Source: Anoxybacillus sp050480245
GTDB lineage: Bacteria; Bacillota; Bacilli; Bacillales; Anoxybacillaceae
NCBI GenBank assembly: GCA_050480245.1
Contig: JBCNEQ010000063.1
Strand: one strand, 5' to 3'
DNA length: 64,000 bases
The first letter of the stretch is position 1. Each line of letters starts with the position of its first letter. This document shows positions 1-7,369 of this stretch, in pieces. The translations under genes and the position numbers were made by a program. The notes under the pieces are model-generated. The model made no database searches. It was not told the DNA's origin and saw nothing but the letters and a program-made list of their open reading frames with translations.

Positions 1-36
1 CTGAACATTTACATAAAATGGGGAGAAGGAGCATAA

Positions 37-50
37 CGAACGATTGTTCG
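37..50. promoter_or_regulatory. SOS-box-like palindrome (possible LexA site)
   Basis: The 14-mer CGAACGATTGTTCG has CGAAC and GTTCG arms around 4 bases and fits the Bacillus LexA/DinR consensus CGAAC-RNRY-GTTCG, with one mismatch in the degenerate core. A weak promoter (TTTACA at 8-13, CATAAC at 32-37) overlaps it. About 200 bases separate it from the bacteriocin-like gene at 253. No convincing gene was found in 1-252. LexA control is inferred from the motif alone. Confidence 0.35.
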
Positions 51-252
51 CAATTCTGTGCTCATCCTAACCCTCTGTCCTTTTTTGTTTTTTCTTTGGT
101 TGATATACCTAAAAAAGATATTTATTTCATTTCTGAGAGTGAAGATGACATCTGTTTTAAACATAAAAAGGGAATGGTGGATCACGCATCCATAAAACCA
201 GCAAAAAAGTCAAAGTCGATGTCAATCCATCACGGATTCAGGAACTAGTTAT

Positions 253-429
253 ATGACCAAGTCTCAAATAGCTAAAGCAGGTCAGTTTGCCTGGGATGTC
301 ACATATGCGGCAAAAGAATATATATTATTGCAAGCAGCAGGGGGAGACCCTATCACATGGTCTGGACTAGTTAACGCTATTTGGAATAAGGCTAAAGGAT
401 ATCTAGGTTTTTTAAAGAAATTAAAGTAA
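253..429 (+). CDS. Small cationic peptide, candidate leaderless (aureocin A53/lacticin Q-like) bacteriocin
   Basis: A 58-residue ORF starting with ATG, with AGGA 9 bases upstream; the reading frame has no earlier start after the stop at 193-195. The peptide has eight lysines against three acidic residues (net about +5), tryptophans at 14, 36 and 44, and a C-terminal run with alternating Lys and hydrophobic residues (IWNKAKGYLGFLKKLK). It has no N-terminal leader, GG motif or signal peptide. Size, charge, Trp content and an amphipathic helical pattern match leaderless class II bacteriocins such as aureocin A53 and lacticin Q, which act on membranes of related bacteria. A small membrane protein follows 28 bases later, as immunity genes do. 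The family assignment is by pattern only; a different small amphipathic peptide such as a toxin is possible. Confidence 0.45.
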   Translation: MTKSQIAKAGQFAWDVTYAAKEYILLQAAGGDPITWSGLVNAIWNKAKGYLGFLKKLK

Positions 430-457
430 AATACTTTAATTATATAAAGGAGTTGTT

Positions 458-721
458 ATGTTTATCTTATTTGCGGCAAGTATGGTGCTGTTATCGGGGA
501 TAGCTCTTCTTTATTGGACAATAAAGCACTTAAATAACGAGATTCATAAACAGAACGAATATATAAATGATCCCACTCCAGAATCTTTTAATAAAGTTGT
601 TATAATGTATTTTTTAAATATAATCCTAAGAATGTTGCCAGTAAACATTATAAAAGGAATATTAGTCATATTTTCGATCGGTTTAATATTTTTGTCAGCA
701 TTCTTTTTTTCTCTACTGTAG
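458..721 (+). CDS. Small two-helix membrane protein, possible bacteriocin immunity protein
   Basis: An 87-residue protein with a good site (AAAGGAG, 7 bases before ATG). It has one hydrophobic segment at about residues 2-22 and a second, longer hydrophobic stretch at about 48-87, separated by a charged stretch rich in Asn, Glu and Lys. No enzyme motif is visible. It lies directly downstream of the candidate bacteriocin in the same direction with a 28-base gap and no terminator between, so the two are probably co-transcribed. Small membrane proteins next to leaderless bacteriocin genes commonly give self-protection, which is the inferred role here. The AT-rich codon use (many TTT, ATA, AAT) resembles the peptide gene and differs from the genes after 2.8 kb. 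Confidence 0.5.
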   Translation: MFILFAASMVLLSGIALLYWTIKHLNNEIHKQNEYINDPTPESFNKVVIMYFLNIILRMLPVNIIKGILVIFSIGLIFLSAFFFSLL

Positions 722-862
722 GTGAGCAAATTAGCTAACATAAATTTACAGCCAAACCAAAAAGGCGACATGGACTCGATTCCTTGGTTAGAATAGACAA
801 GTGCAGCTCTTGGCGGCGCTTGTGCAGCGTGCCTGTCACGCCCCGATAAGATTCATAAAAAC

Positions 863-895
863 GCCAAATAACCCTCTCCAAGAGGGTTATTTGGC
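863..895. terminator. Perfect 15-bp hairpin, likely terminator
   Basis: A 15-base arm at 863-877 pairs exactly with 881-895 around a 3-base loop. On the plus strand no T-run follows; on the minus strand it is followed by GTTTTTATG. It may end transcripts from either side, or be a remnant of a mobile-element end. It is the only strong structure in the gene-free stretch 722-999. Confidence 0.5.
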
Positions 896-999
896 ATGCC
901 TAAAACATGTGGTATTCTTTTTCTTCAGCTAATGATCACAAACATTGCGTATGGACACAACGACCCTTAACACTAAATTTGACGGGTATGGAGGGAACA

Positions 1000-1062
1000 A
1001 TGCATAATATTCGTAGTGCTAGTTCTCAACTAGCACTACGAATTAATTTATCTATTATGTGA
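1000..1062 (+). CDS. Possible 20-residue leader peptide
   Basis: ATG at 1000 is preceded by GGAGGG with 6 bases spacing. The ORF encodes MHNIRSASSQLALRINLSIM and ends in TGA at 1060-1062, 12 bases before the next start, so the downstream gene's GAGGTG site overlaps the stop codon. A perfect inverted repeat (1009-1043) lies inside the ORF. This layout resembles translation-attenuation leaders of inducible resistance genes, where a stalled ribosome changes mRNA folding. No direct evidence of translation exists; chance is possible. Confidence 0.35.
   Translation: MHNIRSASSQLALRINLSIM
1009..1043. repeat. Perfect 16-bp inverted repeat with 3-base loop
   Basis: ATTCGTAGTGCTAGTT (1009-1024), loop CTC, then the exact complement at 1028-1043. 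No T-run follows, so it is not a typical terminator. It lies inside the leader-peptide ORF and 31 bases upstream of the ATG at 1075. Confidence 0.75.
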
Positions 1063-1074
1063 GGTGTTCTCCAC

Positions 1075-1413
1075 ATGCACCAGCATCTTCCTATGGAAGA
1101 AGAAGTGATGAACATGTTAATTGGTGTTTTTTCCACAATAATGCTCATTGCAATGATTACACTAATTTTTCTTTGGAGAAGGAATACCACACAAAGAGCA
1201 GCATTTCTTTGGATTTTCGTACATTTTGTATCGTTCTCTATTGCAGTATACTTGGCATTAAAAGCCATTTCTTTTGACATTAATCATCCGATGGCGTCAG
1301 AAGAAATTTCCCTTCTTTTAGGTGAATCAGGAGCATTATGGGCAGGAAGTATGATTTGTCTGTTAGTTGGTATTTTTAAACTTTCAAAAGTAACGAAGGA
1401 TGATAAAAAATAA
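1075..1413 (+). CDS. Small membrane protein, unknown function
   Basis: A 112-residue protein starting with ATG, with GAGGTG 8 bases upstream. Three hydrophobic segments are visible (about residues 12-34, 43-64 and 84-103), with a conserved-looking LLLGESGALWAGS motif before the last helix and a lysine/aspartate-rich tail. The family is not recognised. The next gene (1623) has a similar size and layout, including a LLGEDAWAPAW stretch before its last helix, so the two may be diverged paralogues. Position after a leader-peptide ORF with a hairpin suggests regulated translation. A role in resistance or immunity linked to the upstream peptide is possible but unproven. Confidence 0.55.
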   Translation: MHQHLPMEEEVMNMLIGVFSTIMLIAMITLIFLWRRNTTQRAAFLWIFVHFVSFSIAVYLALKAISFDINHPMASEEISLLLGESGALWAGSMICLLVGIFKLSKVTKDDKK

Positions 1414-1622
1414 GGTTTTGTATTTGAACAATCTTCACTACTTTGTAAATTAGCACACTATTCCAGAACTTATTTCTTAAAATTGGTAATAAAGGAAAAA
1501 GAGTGTCAGGAGCACGGTTATCGTCTTGTGGCATACGGAACATCGATAACGAGCAATCCAAATCCGATAAGCTTCTTGCCCCACTAACAACAAGAGTATA
1601 ATTTTAAAAAATTAGGAGTGAA

Positions 1623-1997
1623 ATGATGTTCAATCCAGAACTTTATTTTTATTATATTTTGCTACTTACTCTTTTAGTTTTTACTCATTTGTTCCATAAA
1701 AGAACAAAAGATTTATCTAAAACACTCTTTATCACAATTACTGCACTTTTTTTCGTATCCGTAGTTTGCAGTATTAGTTTAGCACTCAATTATTATCAAT
1801 CGCTGAAGCCAAATACAGAGGGTATTGGAATTTCAAATGTGGTCGCATATTGGCTACTAGGGGAGGATGCTTGGGCACCAGCGTGGACTATTCAACTATT
1901 TAAAAAGGCTTATTCCATTTCCTTATGGATTACACTTATTTTGCTTGGCTTCCTCATAATTCTTTTATTCATGAAAAGAAAGAAAGACACGAACTGA
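1623..1997 (+). CDS. Small membrane protein, unknown function
   Basis: A 124-residue protein with three hydrophobic segments (about residues 7-24, 35-57 and 95-117) and a basic C-terminus (MKRKKDTN). AGGAG lies 5 bases before the first ATG (1623) and 8 before the second (1626), so the second may be the true start. A TATAAT box at 1597-1602 lies just upstream with only a weak -35. The LLGEDAWAPAW stretch before the last helix recalls LLLGESGALWAGS in the preceding membrane protein. No family is recognised. Low-GC codon use marks it as part of the same accessory segment. Confidence 0.55.
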   Translation: MMFNPELYFYYILLLTLLVFTHLFHKRTKDLSKTLFITITALFFVSVVCSISLALNYYQSLKPNTEGIGISNVVAYWLLGEDAWAPAWTIQLFKKAYSISLWITLILLGFLIILLFMKRKKDTN

Positions 1998-2096
1998 AAA
2001 TATTGGTTATCAAATTTTTAAAGCTCATTCTGTTTTTAATGCGGTGACATGGTGGATGTTCCAAAAGCGCGCTATCGCGGCTTAAATGATAAAAAG

Positions 2097-2146
2097 AAAA
2101 AGGCTGCCCAATCCGCTTGCTATGCGGTTATTGGCTGCCTTTTTTA
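2097..2146. terminator. Bidirectional terminator
   Basis: An imperfect stem (GGCTGCCCAAT ... ATTGGCTGCC with inner CCGC/GCGG) is followed by TTTTTTATT on the plus strand and preceded by an A-rich stretch that gives TTTTTCTTTTT on the minus strand. It overlaps the stop codon of the minus-strand Uma2 gene and closes transcription from both sides. Confidence 0.75.
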
Positions 2147-2704
2147 TTGAAAAAATAATCGCTTCGACTCGAGAGAAAAATCCGTAAATAGGAAAGATGT
2201 AATTGTGTCATTTTCTCCAAACGCCTCTCTTTTTTTGAAAAAACCATCTCCCAATCCAAATACTTCAACCGTTTTATATACGGGATCAACAATCCAATAC
2301 TCTTGCACGTTAAACTGCTCGTATAGCTTAAATTTTTCATTTCGGTCTTTTAAAGCTGTAGATGGAGAAAGAACTTCGACAATGAGTGTTGGTGCGCCTA
2401 AACAGCCGTTTGGTGTTAAATTGTTTCGATTGCAAATGACGGAAATATCTGGTTGTACGACATGTTTTGCATGCGTGTAGTCGTCGCTTTCGGAGAGACG
2501 AACATCAAACGGAGCTATGGCAACGTAGCAATTTTTATTTTGAAAATGCGAACGAAACGCAAACGATAGTTCCATGACAGCAAATTGATGCTCCCATGTT
2601 GGAGAAGGACTCATGTTGTAAGCTTTCCCGTCAATGAGCTCCCAACGCCCGTCCCATTGAATATAGTCAGCATACGTATACAGTTTGGATGATTCTGGAT
2701 TCAT
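2144..2704 (-). CDS. Uma2 family (DUF820) putative endonuclease
   Basis: A 186-residue protein of the Uma2/DUF820 family, which has a restriction-endonuclease-like PD-(D/E)xK fold. Family marks are the N-terminal WELIDG motif (about residues 21-26), a central VQPDISVIC segment supplying the acidic residue (about 83-91) and LIVEVLSPST (about 107-116), followed by a conserved lysine-rich helix and YWIVDP. The biological role of this family is unsettled; members are abundant in cyanobacteria and scattered in Bacillaceae. The start ATG (complement of 2702-2704) is preceded by GGGAG on the minus strand. It stands alone, divergent from the MarR/MMPL pair and convergent with the accessory segment. 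Confidence 0.85.
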   Translation of the reverse strand: MNPESSKLYTYADYIQWDGRWELIDGKAYNMSPSPTWEHQFAVMELSFAFRSHFQNKNCYVAIAPFDVRLSESDDYTHAKHVVQPDISVICNRNNLTPNGCLGAPTLIVEVLSPSTALKDRNEKFKLYEQFNVQEYWIVDPVYKTVEVFGLGDGFFKKREAFGENDTITSFLFTDFSLESKRLFFQ

Positions 2705-2784
2705 CGTATCTCCCTCGCTTTTTTCATCATTATATCACACATCACTTCATCATTGACCATTCCGTATTTTATCGTTATATTGTT

Positions 2785-2809
2785 AAATAGTTAAATAATT
2801 GAACTATTT
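2785..2809. promoter_or_regulatory. Palindromic MarR-type operator
   Basis: AAATAGTT (2785-2792) and AACTATTT (2802-2809) flank a 9-base AT-rich spacer; the core ATAGTT-N9-AACTAT is typical of MarR sites. It lies 20 bases before the MarR start, overlapping the expected promoter region, which suggests autorepression of the MarR-MMPL operon. Confidence 0.6.
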
Positions 2810-2828
2810 CGATAGGAGGTATTGATCG

Positions 2829-3275
2829 GTGGAGCGAAGCATACAACAATTTATTGAGCGTTATTTATCCGTTTCATTTCTTGTTCATAAACGAGGGGCT
2901 GCGTTGATGAAGTGTGAATTAGACGATATTACGCACGATCAATATTATGTATTGCGGTACATATGTAAACGAGGGGTGTGTACATCGACGGAATTAGCGG
3001 ACGTGTTTGCGGTGAATAAAAGCGCGATTACCGCGATGACGAATCGTCTTGTTGAAAAAGGAATGATTGCACGTGGCAAAGATGAAGATGATCGTCGTAT
3101 TATTGCGCTTTCGCTTACGGAAAGAGGGAAGGAATGGCTTGTTGAAACAGAACGAAAAGTATATCAACTTGTTGAAACAATTATGACAAAGCTTTCACAT
3201 GAAGAAATTGAACTGTTTATTCAAACGTATGAGAAACTAGCGAAGATTTTACAAGAAATGGAGGAGAAAAAATGA
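2829..3275 (+). CDS. MarR family transcriptional regulator (YdgG-like)
   Basis: A 148-residue winged-helix regulator. The GTG start has AGGAGG 9 bases upstream. The MarR fold shows a helix-turn-helix at about residues 55-77 (TSTELADVFAVNKSAITAMT), then the wing with DEDDRRIIALSLTERGKE (about 87-104), the characteristic D-x-R-R element, and a C-terminal dimerisation helix. Its stop overlaps the start of the MMPL exporter by 4 bases, and a palindrome suitable as its operator lies just upstream. The pair matches B. subtilis ydgG-ydgH in arrangement. It is inferred to repress the exporter until a ligand, perhaps a toxic lipophilic compound, releases it. Confidence 0.9.
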   Translation: MERSIQQFIERYLSVSFLVHKRGAALMKCELDDITHDQYYVLRYICKRGVCTSTELADVFAVNKSAITAMTNRLVEKGMIARGKDEDDRRIIALSLTERGKEWLVETERKVYQLVETIMTKLSHEEIELFIQTYEKLAKILQEMEEKK

Positions 3276-6200
3276 AAACGATTATTCGCGGAAAATGGGT
3301 CGTTTTACTCGCGTGGGTTGTCGCCGCTGTCGTGCTCGTTATGACTGCTCCGAATATGGCACAACTTGTGCGTGAAAAAGGGCAAATTACCGTCCCAGAC
3401 GGCTATTCGTCTTCGCTTGCAAGCGAGTTATTAAAAGAAGTGCAAAAGCAAGAAAATAAGGAAGGAGAAATGAGTGCCGTCCTCGTCTTTCATCGCAAAG
3501 AGAGATTACAAGAGAAGGATTGGAAAGAAATAGAGAAAGCTGTAGAGCAGCTGCAAGCGAAAAAAGAATCGCTCGGTTTAATACAAATCGTTTCGCCGCT
3601 TGATGACAGCTCGCTCAAAGAAAAGCTCGTTTCAAAAGATGAAACAACGGTACTCATTTCGCTTCAATTAGAACGAAACAAACGCACCGCAAAAGAAATA
3701 AGCACAGCCCTTTATGAGGCGATCGAGCATATTGATGTGCCGCACTATTACACAGGTAGTTGGATGATTGATGAAGATGTCGTGCAAAGTTCACAAGAAG
3801 GATTGAAAAAAACGGAAGGCATTACGGTCGTGTTTATTTTAATTGTTTTATTTCTTGTGTTCCGTTCGCTCGTTGCTCCGTTTGTGCCGTTGCTGACGGT
3901 TGGATTGACGTATATCGTGTCGCAAGCGATTGTTGCTTTTCTTGTTGATCGTGTTGATTTTCCACTTTCTACGTTTACACAAACGTTTTTAGTTGCCGTT
4001 TTATTCGGAATTGGCACAGACTATTGCATTTTATTGCTTAGTCGCTTTAAAGAAGAGTTAGCGAAGCGGGAAGATCGAACTGAAGCGATTATCGCGACGT
4101 ATAAGACGGCTGGAAAGACGGTTATTTTCAGCGGATTGGCGGTCATGATCGGATTTGCGTCCATCGGCTTATCGACGTTTAAACTGTATCAGTCTGCATC
4201 AGCCGTAGCGGTCGGTGTCGTTGTGTTACTTGTTGCCCTTGTTACGCTTGTGCCGTTTTTTATGGCTACACTTGGTGAAAAGCTGTTTTGGCCGATGAAA
4301 GGAGCTCTTGAACATAAACCGAGCAAATTATGGGATGTGGCAGGTCGTTTTTCTTTCGCTCGTCCGCTATGGGCGCTTGCAATTGTCGCGATCATCACAT
4401 TGCCGATTTTATTGACGTACGATGGCAAACTTTCTTTTAATTCGATGGCGGAAATAGGGGATCGTTACGCGTCTGTTAAAGCATTTAACATCATTTCAGC
4501 CCACTTTAGTGAAGGGGAAGCGATGCCGACGAAAATCGTCATGAAAAATGACGAAGCGATGGATGATGAACAATATTACTACTTGATTGAAAAAATTAGT
4601 CGCGAAGTGGCAAATATTGATGGCGTGGAAGCCGTTCGTTCAGTAACTCGCCCGCTTGGAGAGCCGATCGATCAATTGTTTGTGACAAAGCAAGCGGAAC
4701 AGTTAAAAGATGGACTTGGAAAAGGGGCGGACGGCATCGGGCAAATTCGTTCCGGTTTAAGTGAAGCGAGCAGCGAAATGGCGAAGTCCGCTCCGAAGTT
4801 AGCTCAGGCGACAGGTGGTATTCACGAGCTCGTCAACGGAACGTCAAAATTGAAAACGGGAATGACTGATTTACAACAAGCATTGAAGCAGCTCGAAGAT
4901 GGGGTGCGAAGCGGAGCGATCGGAGCTGCTGATCTTGAAAAAGGATTGCAAACGATACAAACGAATATGAAAAAGCTGCATGATGGAGCGGATGAATTGC
5001 GAAAAGGATATGAGCAAGCAACCGGTGGACTGCGTCAATTAAGTGAACGATATGAACAAATTGAAGGTGGATTACGTGCCATCTCGGAACAGCTACCAAC
5101 TCTTTCTCAGTCGCTCAACCGCATAGAAGAACGTCATACGAGTTTGCGCGAAGATGCGGAGTATGCACATGTGAAGCAAGCCGTTCAACAGATGAGCGCG
5201 CAAATGAACATGTTATCTGATGCGTTTATTCAAGTGAACAACGCGTTGCAAAATGTTCAATATGGTTTACAACAAGCAAATGAATCGTTTGCGACAGTAA
5301 CAAACGGACAGCAAGCGCTCGTGACTGGCATGGATGAAGTGATCTCTGGACTTGGAAAGCTTCGTTCTGGATTAGAGCAAGCAGCGGATGGTCAAGGGCA
5401 AATTGTTCAACGATTGCCAGAAGTGACAAATGGGCTAGCGAAAGTAAACGACGGACAACAGCAATTGCTTACAGGTTTTTCGCAACTCAATGGTCAAATG
5501 GATCAACTCATTTCAGGACTAAATCAAAGCGTCGATGGATTGCGACAAGTGGAAAATGGATTACAGTCCGCAAAACAGTACGTTTCTGACTTAGCGAATG
5601 CACCAGACGAAGAAATGACAGGATGGTATATGCCGCCACAATTGTTGACGAGCGAGGAATTTGCGCAAGCGAAGGAAGCATATATGTCGAAAGACGGAAA
5701 AGTCGTGACGTTCGATGTTGTCTTTTCATCCAACCCGTATGAAACAACAACGATGAAAAAAATCGCAGAAGTGAAAGAAGCGATTGGTCGGGCGGTGAAT
5801 GGCACAAAACTTGAGCATGCGAAAGTAGGCGTTGGAGGCGTGACGAGCATTTATTCCGATTTGCGCGACATTTCTGCCGCTGATTATGCTCGAACATCTA
5901 TATTTATGCTTGCAGGGATTGCGATCATTTTAATTGTTCTTCTTCGTTCGTTTATTATGCCGGCGTACTTAATGTTATCGCTTATTTTAACGTATTATAC
6001 GTCGATGGCATTTACTGAACTTGTGTTTGTGAATATGCTTGGATATGAAGGAATAAACTGGGCGGTTCCGTTTTTTGCGTTCGTCATTTTAATGGCACTT
6101 GGCATTGACTATAGCATTTTCTTAATGGACCGCTTTAACGAATACCGTGACAAAACGGTGCAAGAAGCGATGCTTGAAGCGATGCGTCATATGGGAACAG

Positions 6201-6394
6201 TCATCATTTCTGCTGCCATCATTTTAGGAGGAACGTTTGCGGCGATGTATCCATCGGGTGTGCTATCACTCTTGCAAATTGCGACGATTATTTTAACAGG
6301 CCTTTTCTTATATGCGCTTGTCGTTTTGCCATTATTCATTCCGGTGATGGTGAAAACGTTTGGACGGGCGAATTGGTGGCCATTTATGAAGTAA
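3272..6394 (+). CDS. MMPL/RND family exporter with long extracytoplasmic coiled-coil region
   Basis: A 1040-residue membrane protein. The N-terminal helix is followed by an extracytoplasmic domain and a first MMPL membrane bundle (about residues 180-360) with the LFGIGTDYCILLLSRFKEE signature; a second bundle (about 870-1035) has ALGIDYSIFLMDRFNEY. Between them, at about 470-770, lies a long helical region full of G-x-x-x-L-x-x-G spacing (for example GLGKLRSGLEQAADGQGQI), as in YhgE/Pip-type proteins. RND/MMPL proteins use the proton gradient to move lipids or hydrophobic drugs; the Asp in each GxDY motif is the expected proton site. It is translationally coupled to the MarR gene. It is longer than B. 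subtilis YdgH (about 885 residues from memory), mainly through the helical region. The substrate is unknown. Confidence 0.88.
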   Translation: MKTIIRGKWVVLLAWVVAAVVLVMTAPNMAQLVREKGQITVPDGYSSSLASELLKEVQKQENKEGEMSAVLVFHRKERLQEKDWKEIEKAVEQLQAKKESLGLIQIVSPLDDSSLKEKLVSKDETTVLISLQLERNKRTAKEISTALYEAIEHIDVPHYYTGSWMIDEDVVQSSQEGLKKTEGITVVFILIVLFLVFRSLVAPFVPLLTVGLTYIVSQAIVAFLVDRVDFPLSTFTQTFLVAVLFGIGTDYCILLLSRFKEELAKREDRTEAIIATYKTAGKTVIFSGLAVMIGFASIGLSTFKLYQSASAVAVGVVVLLVALVTLVPFFMATLGEKLFWPMKGALEHKPSKLWDVAGRFSFARPLWALAIVAIITLPILLTYDGKLSFNSMAEIGDRYASVKAFNIISAHFSEGEAMPTKIVMKNDEAMDDEQYYYLIEKISREVANIDGVEAVRSVTRPLGEPIDQLFVTKQAEQLKDGLGKGADGIGQIRSGLSEASSEMAKSAPKLAQATGGIHELVNGTSKLKTGMTDLQQALKQLEDGVRSGAIGAADLEKGLQTIQTNMKKLHDGADELRKGYEQATGGLRQLSERYEQIEGGLRAISEQLPTLSQSLNRIEERHTSLREDAEYAHVKQAVQQMSAQMNMLSDAFIQVNNALQNVQYGLQQANESFATVTNGQQALVTGMDEVISGLGKLRSGLEQAADGQGQIVQRLPEVTNGLAKVNDGQQQLLTGFSQLNGQMDQLISGLNQSVDGLRQVENGLQSAKQYVSDLANAPDEEMTGWYMPPQLLTSEEFAQAKEAYMSKDGKVVTFDVVFSSNPYETTTMKKIAEVKEAIGRAVNGTKLEHAKVGVGGVTSIYSDLRDISAADYARTSIFMLAGIAIILIVLLRSFIMPAYLMLSLILTYYTSMAFTELVFVNMLGYEGINWAVPFFAFVILMALGIDYSIFLMDRFNEYRDKTVQEAMLEAMRHMGTVIISAAIILGGTFAAMYPSGVLSLLQIATIILTGLFLYALVVLPLFIPVMVKTFGRANWWPFMK

Positions 6395-6424
6395 GAGCGG
6401 GTGTCGATGCCCGCTCTTCTTTTC
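6394..6424 (+). terminator. Rho-independent terminator after the MMPL gene
   Basis: AGAGCGGG (6394-6401) pairs with CCCGCTCT (6410-6417) around an 8-base loop, followed by TCTTTTC. It overlaps the end of the exporter stop codon. Confidence 0.8.
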
Positions 6425-6494
6425 GTATATCTTTTCATGGATCTACAAATCATGTTAAGATAAAAGGTAGAATTTTGCCGAAACGGGAGATCGG

Positions 6495-6788
6495 ATGAAT
6501 GGGGGAAACGGTTTGAAGGAGCAGCAAAAAACGCGCATTACAGTAGATATATACGGACAACAATATTCAATCGTCGGAACAGAAAGTTCAAGTCACATTC
6601 GTCTCGTTGCGTCAATTGTCGATGACAAAATGCGTGAAATTAGCGCGAAAAATCCGACGCTTGATACGAGTAAACTTGCTGTATTAACGGCTGTAAATAT
6701 CGTTCATGAATATATGAAACTCAAAGATGAATACGAACGCCTTTTGCGAAAAATGAATAAAGAAAAGGATGATGACAGCGATGATTGA
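6495..6788 (+). CDS. zapA: Cell division protein ZapA
   Basis: A small FtsZ-associated protein that promotes Z-ring bundling at midcell. The sequence TVDIYGQQYSIVGTES, then VASIVDDKMREISAKNP and a C-terminal coiled coil, is the ZapA family pattern. The ORF from ATG 6495 gives 97 residues; a TTG at 6513 with GGGGG upstream gives 91, closer to the usual 85-90, so the shorter start is likely. The Asp-rich tail (KEKDDDSDD) overlaps the start of the CvpA-family gene, as in B. subtilis yshA-yshB. Confidence 0.92.
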   Translation: MNGGNGLKEQQKTRITVDIYGQQYSIVGTESSSHIRLVASIVDDKMREISAKNPTLDTSKLAVLTAVNIVHEYMKLKDEYERLLRKMNKEKDDDSDD

Positions 6789-7320
6789 TTTGCTTATTTG
6801 TTTCATCCTTCTTATGGGACTGATGATTGGATTGAAACGAGGATTTATTTTGCAATTTATTCATATGACAGGTTTTTTTATCGCGTTTATCGTTGCATAT
6901 AACTATTATGATCAACTAGCACCAAGACTAAGATTATGGGTGCCATATCCGAGTTTTGGTGATGGCGAAACGGTGAAATTGCTCATTGAAAGCACAAATT
7001 TAGATGAAGCATACTACCGTGCGATTGCATTTGCTGTTTTATTTTTTGTTGCAAAAATTGTGATGCAAATGATCGGCTCAATGTTAGATTTCGTTGCTCA
7101 GTTGCCGCTTTTAAAAAGCGTCAACCGCTGGGCAGGTGGAGCGCTTGGATTTATGGAAGTGTATTTGCTTTTATTTGTGCTTTTATACGTGAGTGCACTT
7201 GTTCCTGTTTCTGCAATTCAACAACCGCTTCACAACTCATTCATTGCTAGTTTCATCGTCAAACACACACCGATTTTATCAAATTTCGTAAAACATATGC
7301 TTGTGCAATATATGGCTTAA
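6781..7320 (+). CDS. CvpA family membrane protein (YshB-like)
   Basis: A 179-residue protein with four hydrophobic segments and the N-terminal IGLKRGFILQ signature of the CvpA/YshB family. Family members are linked to colicin V production in enterobacteria and to envelope maintenance; the molecular role in Firmicutes is not known. ATG 6781 is chosen over the in-frame ATG at 6769 because AAAGGA lies about 10 bases upstream and the protein then begins MIDLLI, like its homologues. It overlaps the end of zapA by 8 bases. Confidence 0.85.
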   Translation: MIDLLICFILLMGLMIGLKRGFILQFIHMTGFFIAFIVAYNYYDQLAPRLRLWVPYPSFGDGETVKLLIESTNLDEAYYRAIAFAVLFFVAKIVMQMIGSMLDFVAQLPLLKSVNRWAGGALGFMEVYLLLFVLLYVSALVPVSAIQQPLHNSFIASFIVKHTPILSNFVKHMLVQYMA

Positions 7321-7348
7321 AAACTTCTCCGTTTGAGAGAAGTTTTTT
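7321..7348 (+). terminator. Weak Rho-independent terminator between cvpA and polX
   Basis: AAACTTCTC pairs with GAGAAGTTT around a short loop and is followed by TTTCG. Being only 20 bases before polX, it may only attenuate read-through. Confidence 0.6.
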
Positions 7349-7369
7349 CGTCGAAAGGAAGGGAATGAC

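Noticed and set aside
18..248. 76-residue plus-strand ORF at the window start
   Set aside because: Composition is irregular, no family pattern is seen, and the SOS-like palindrome falls inside it. It may be a gene fragment but cannot be supported.
5508..5897. 129-residue minus-strand ORF inside the MMPL gene
   Set aside because: It is antisense to a well-supported coding region, with no start signal or domain.
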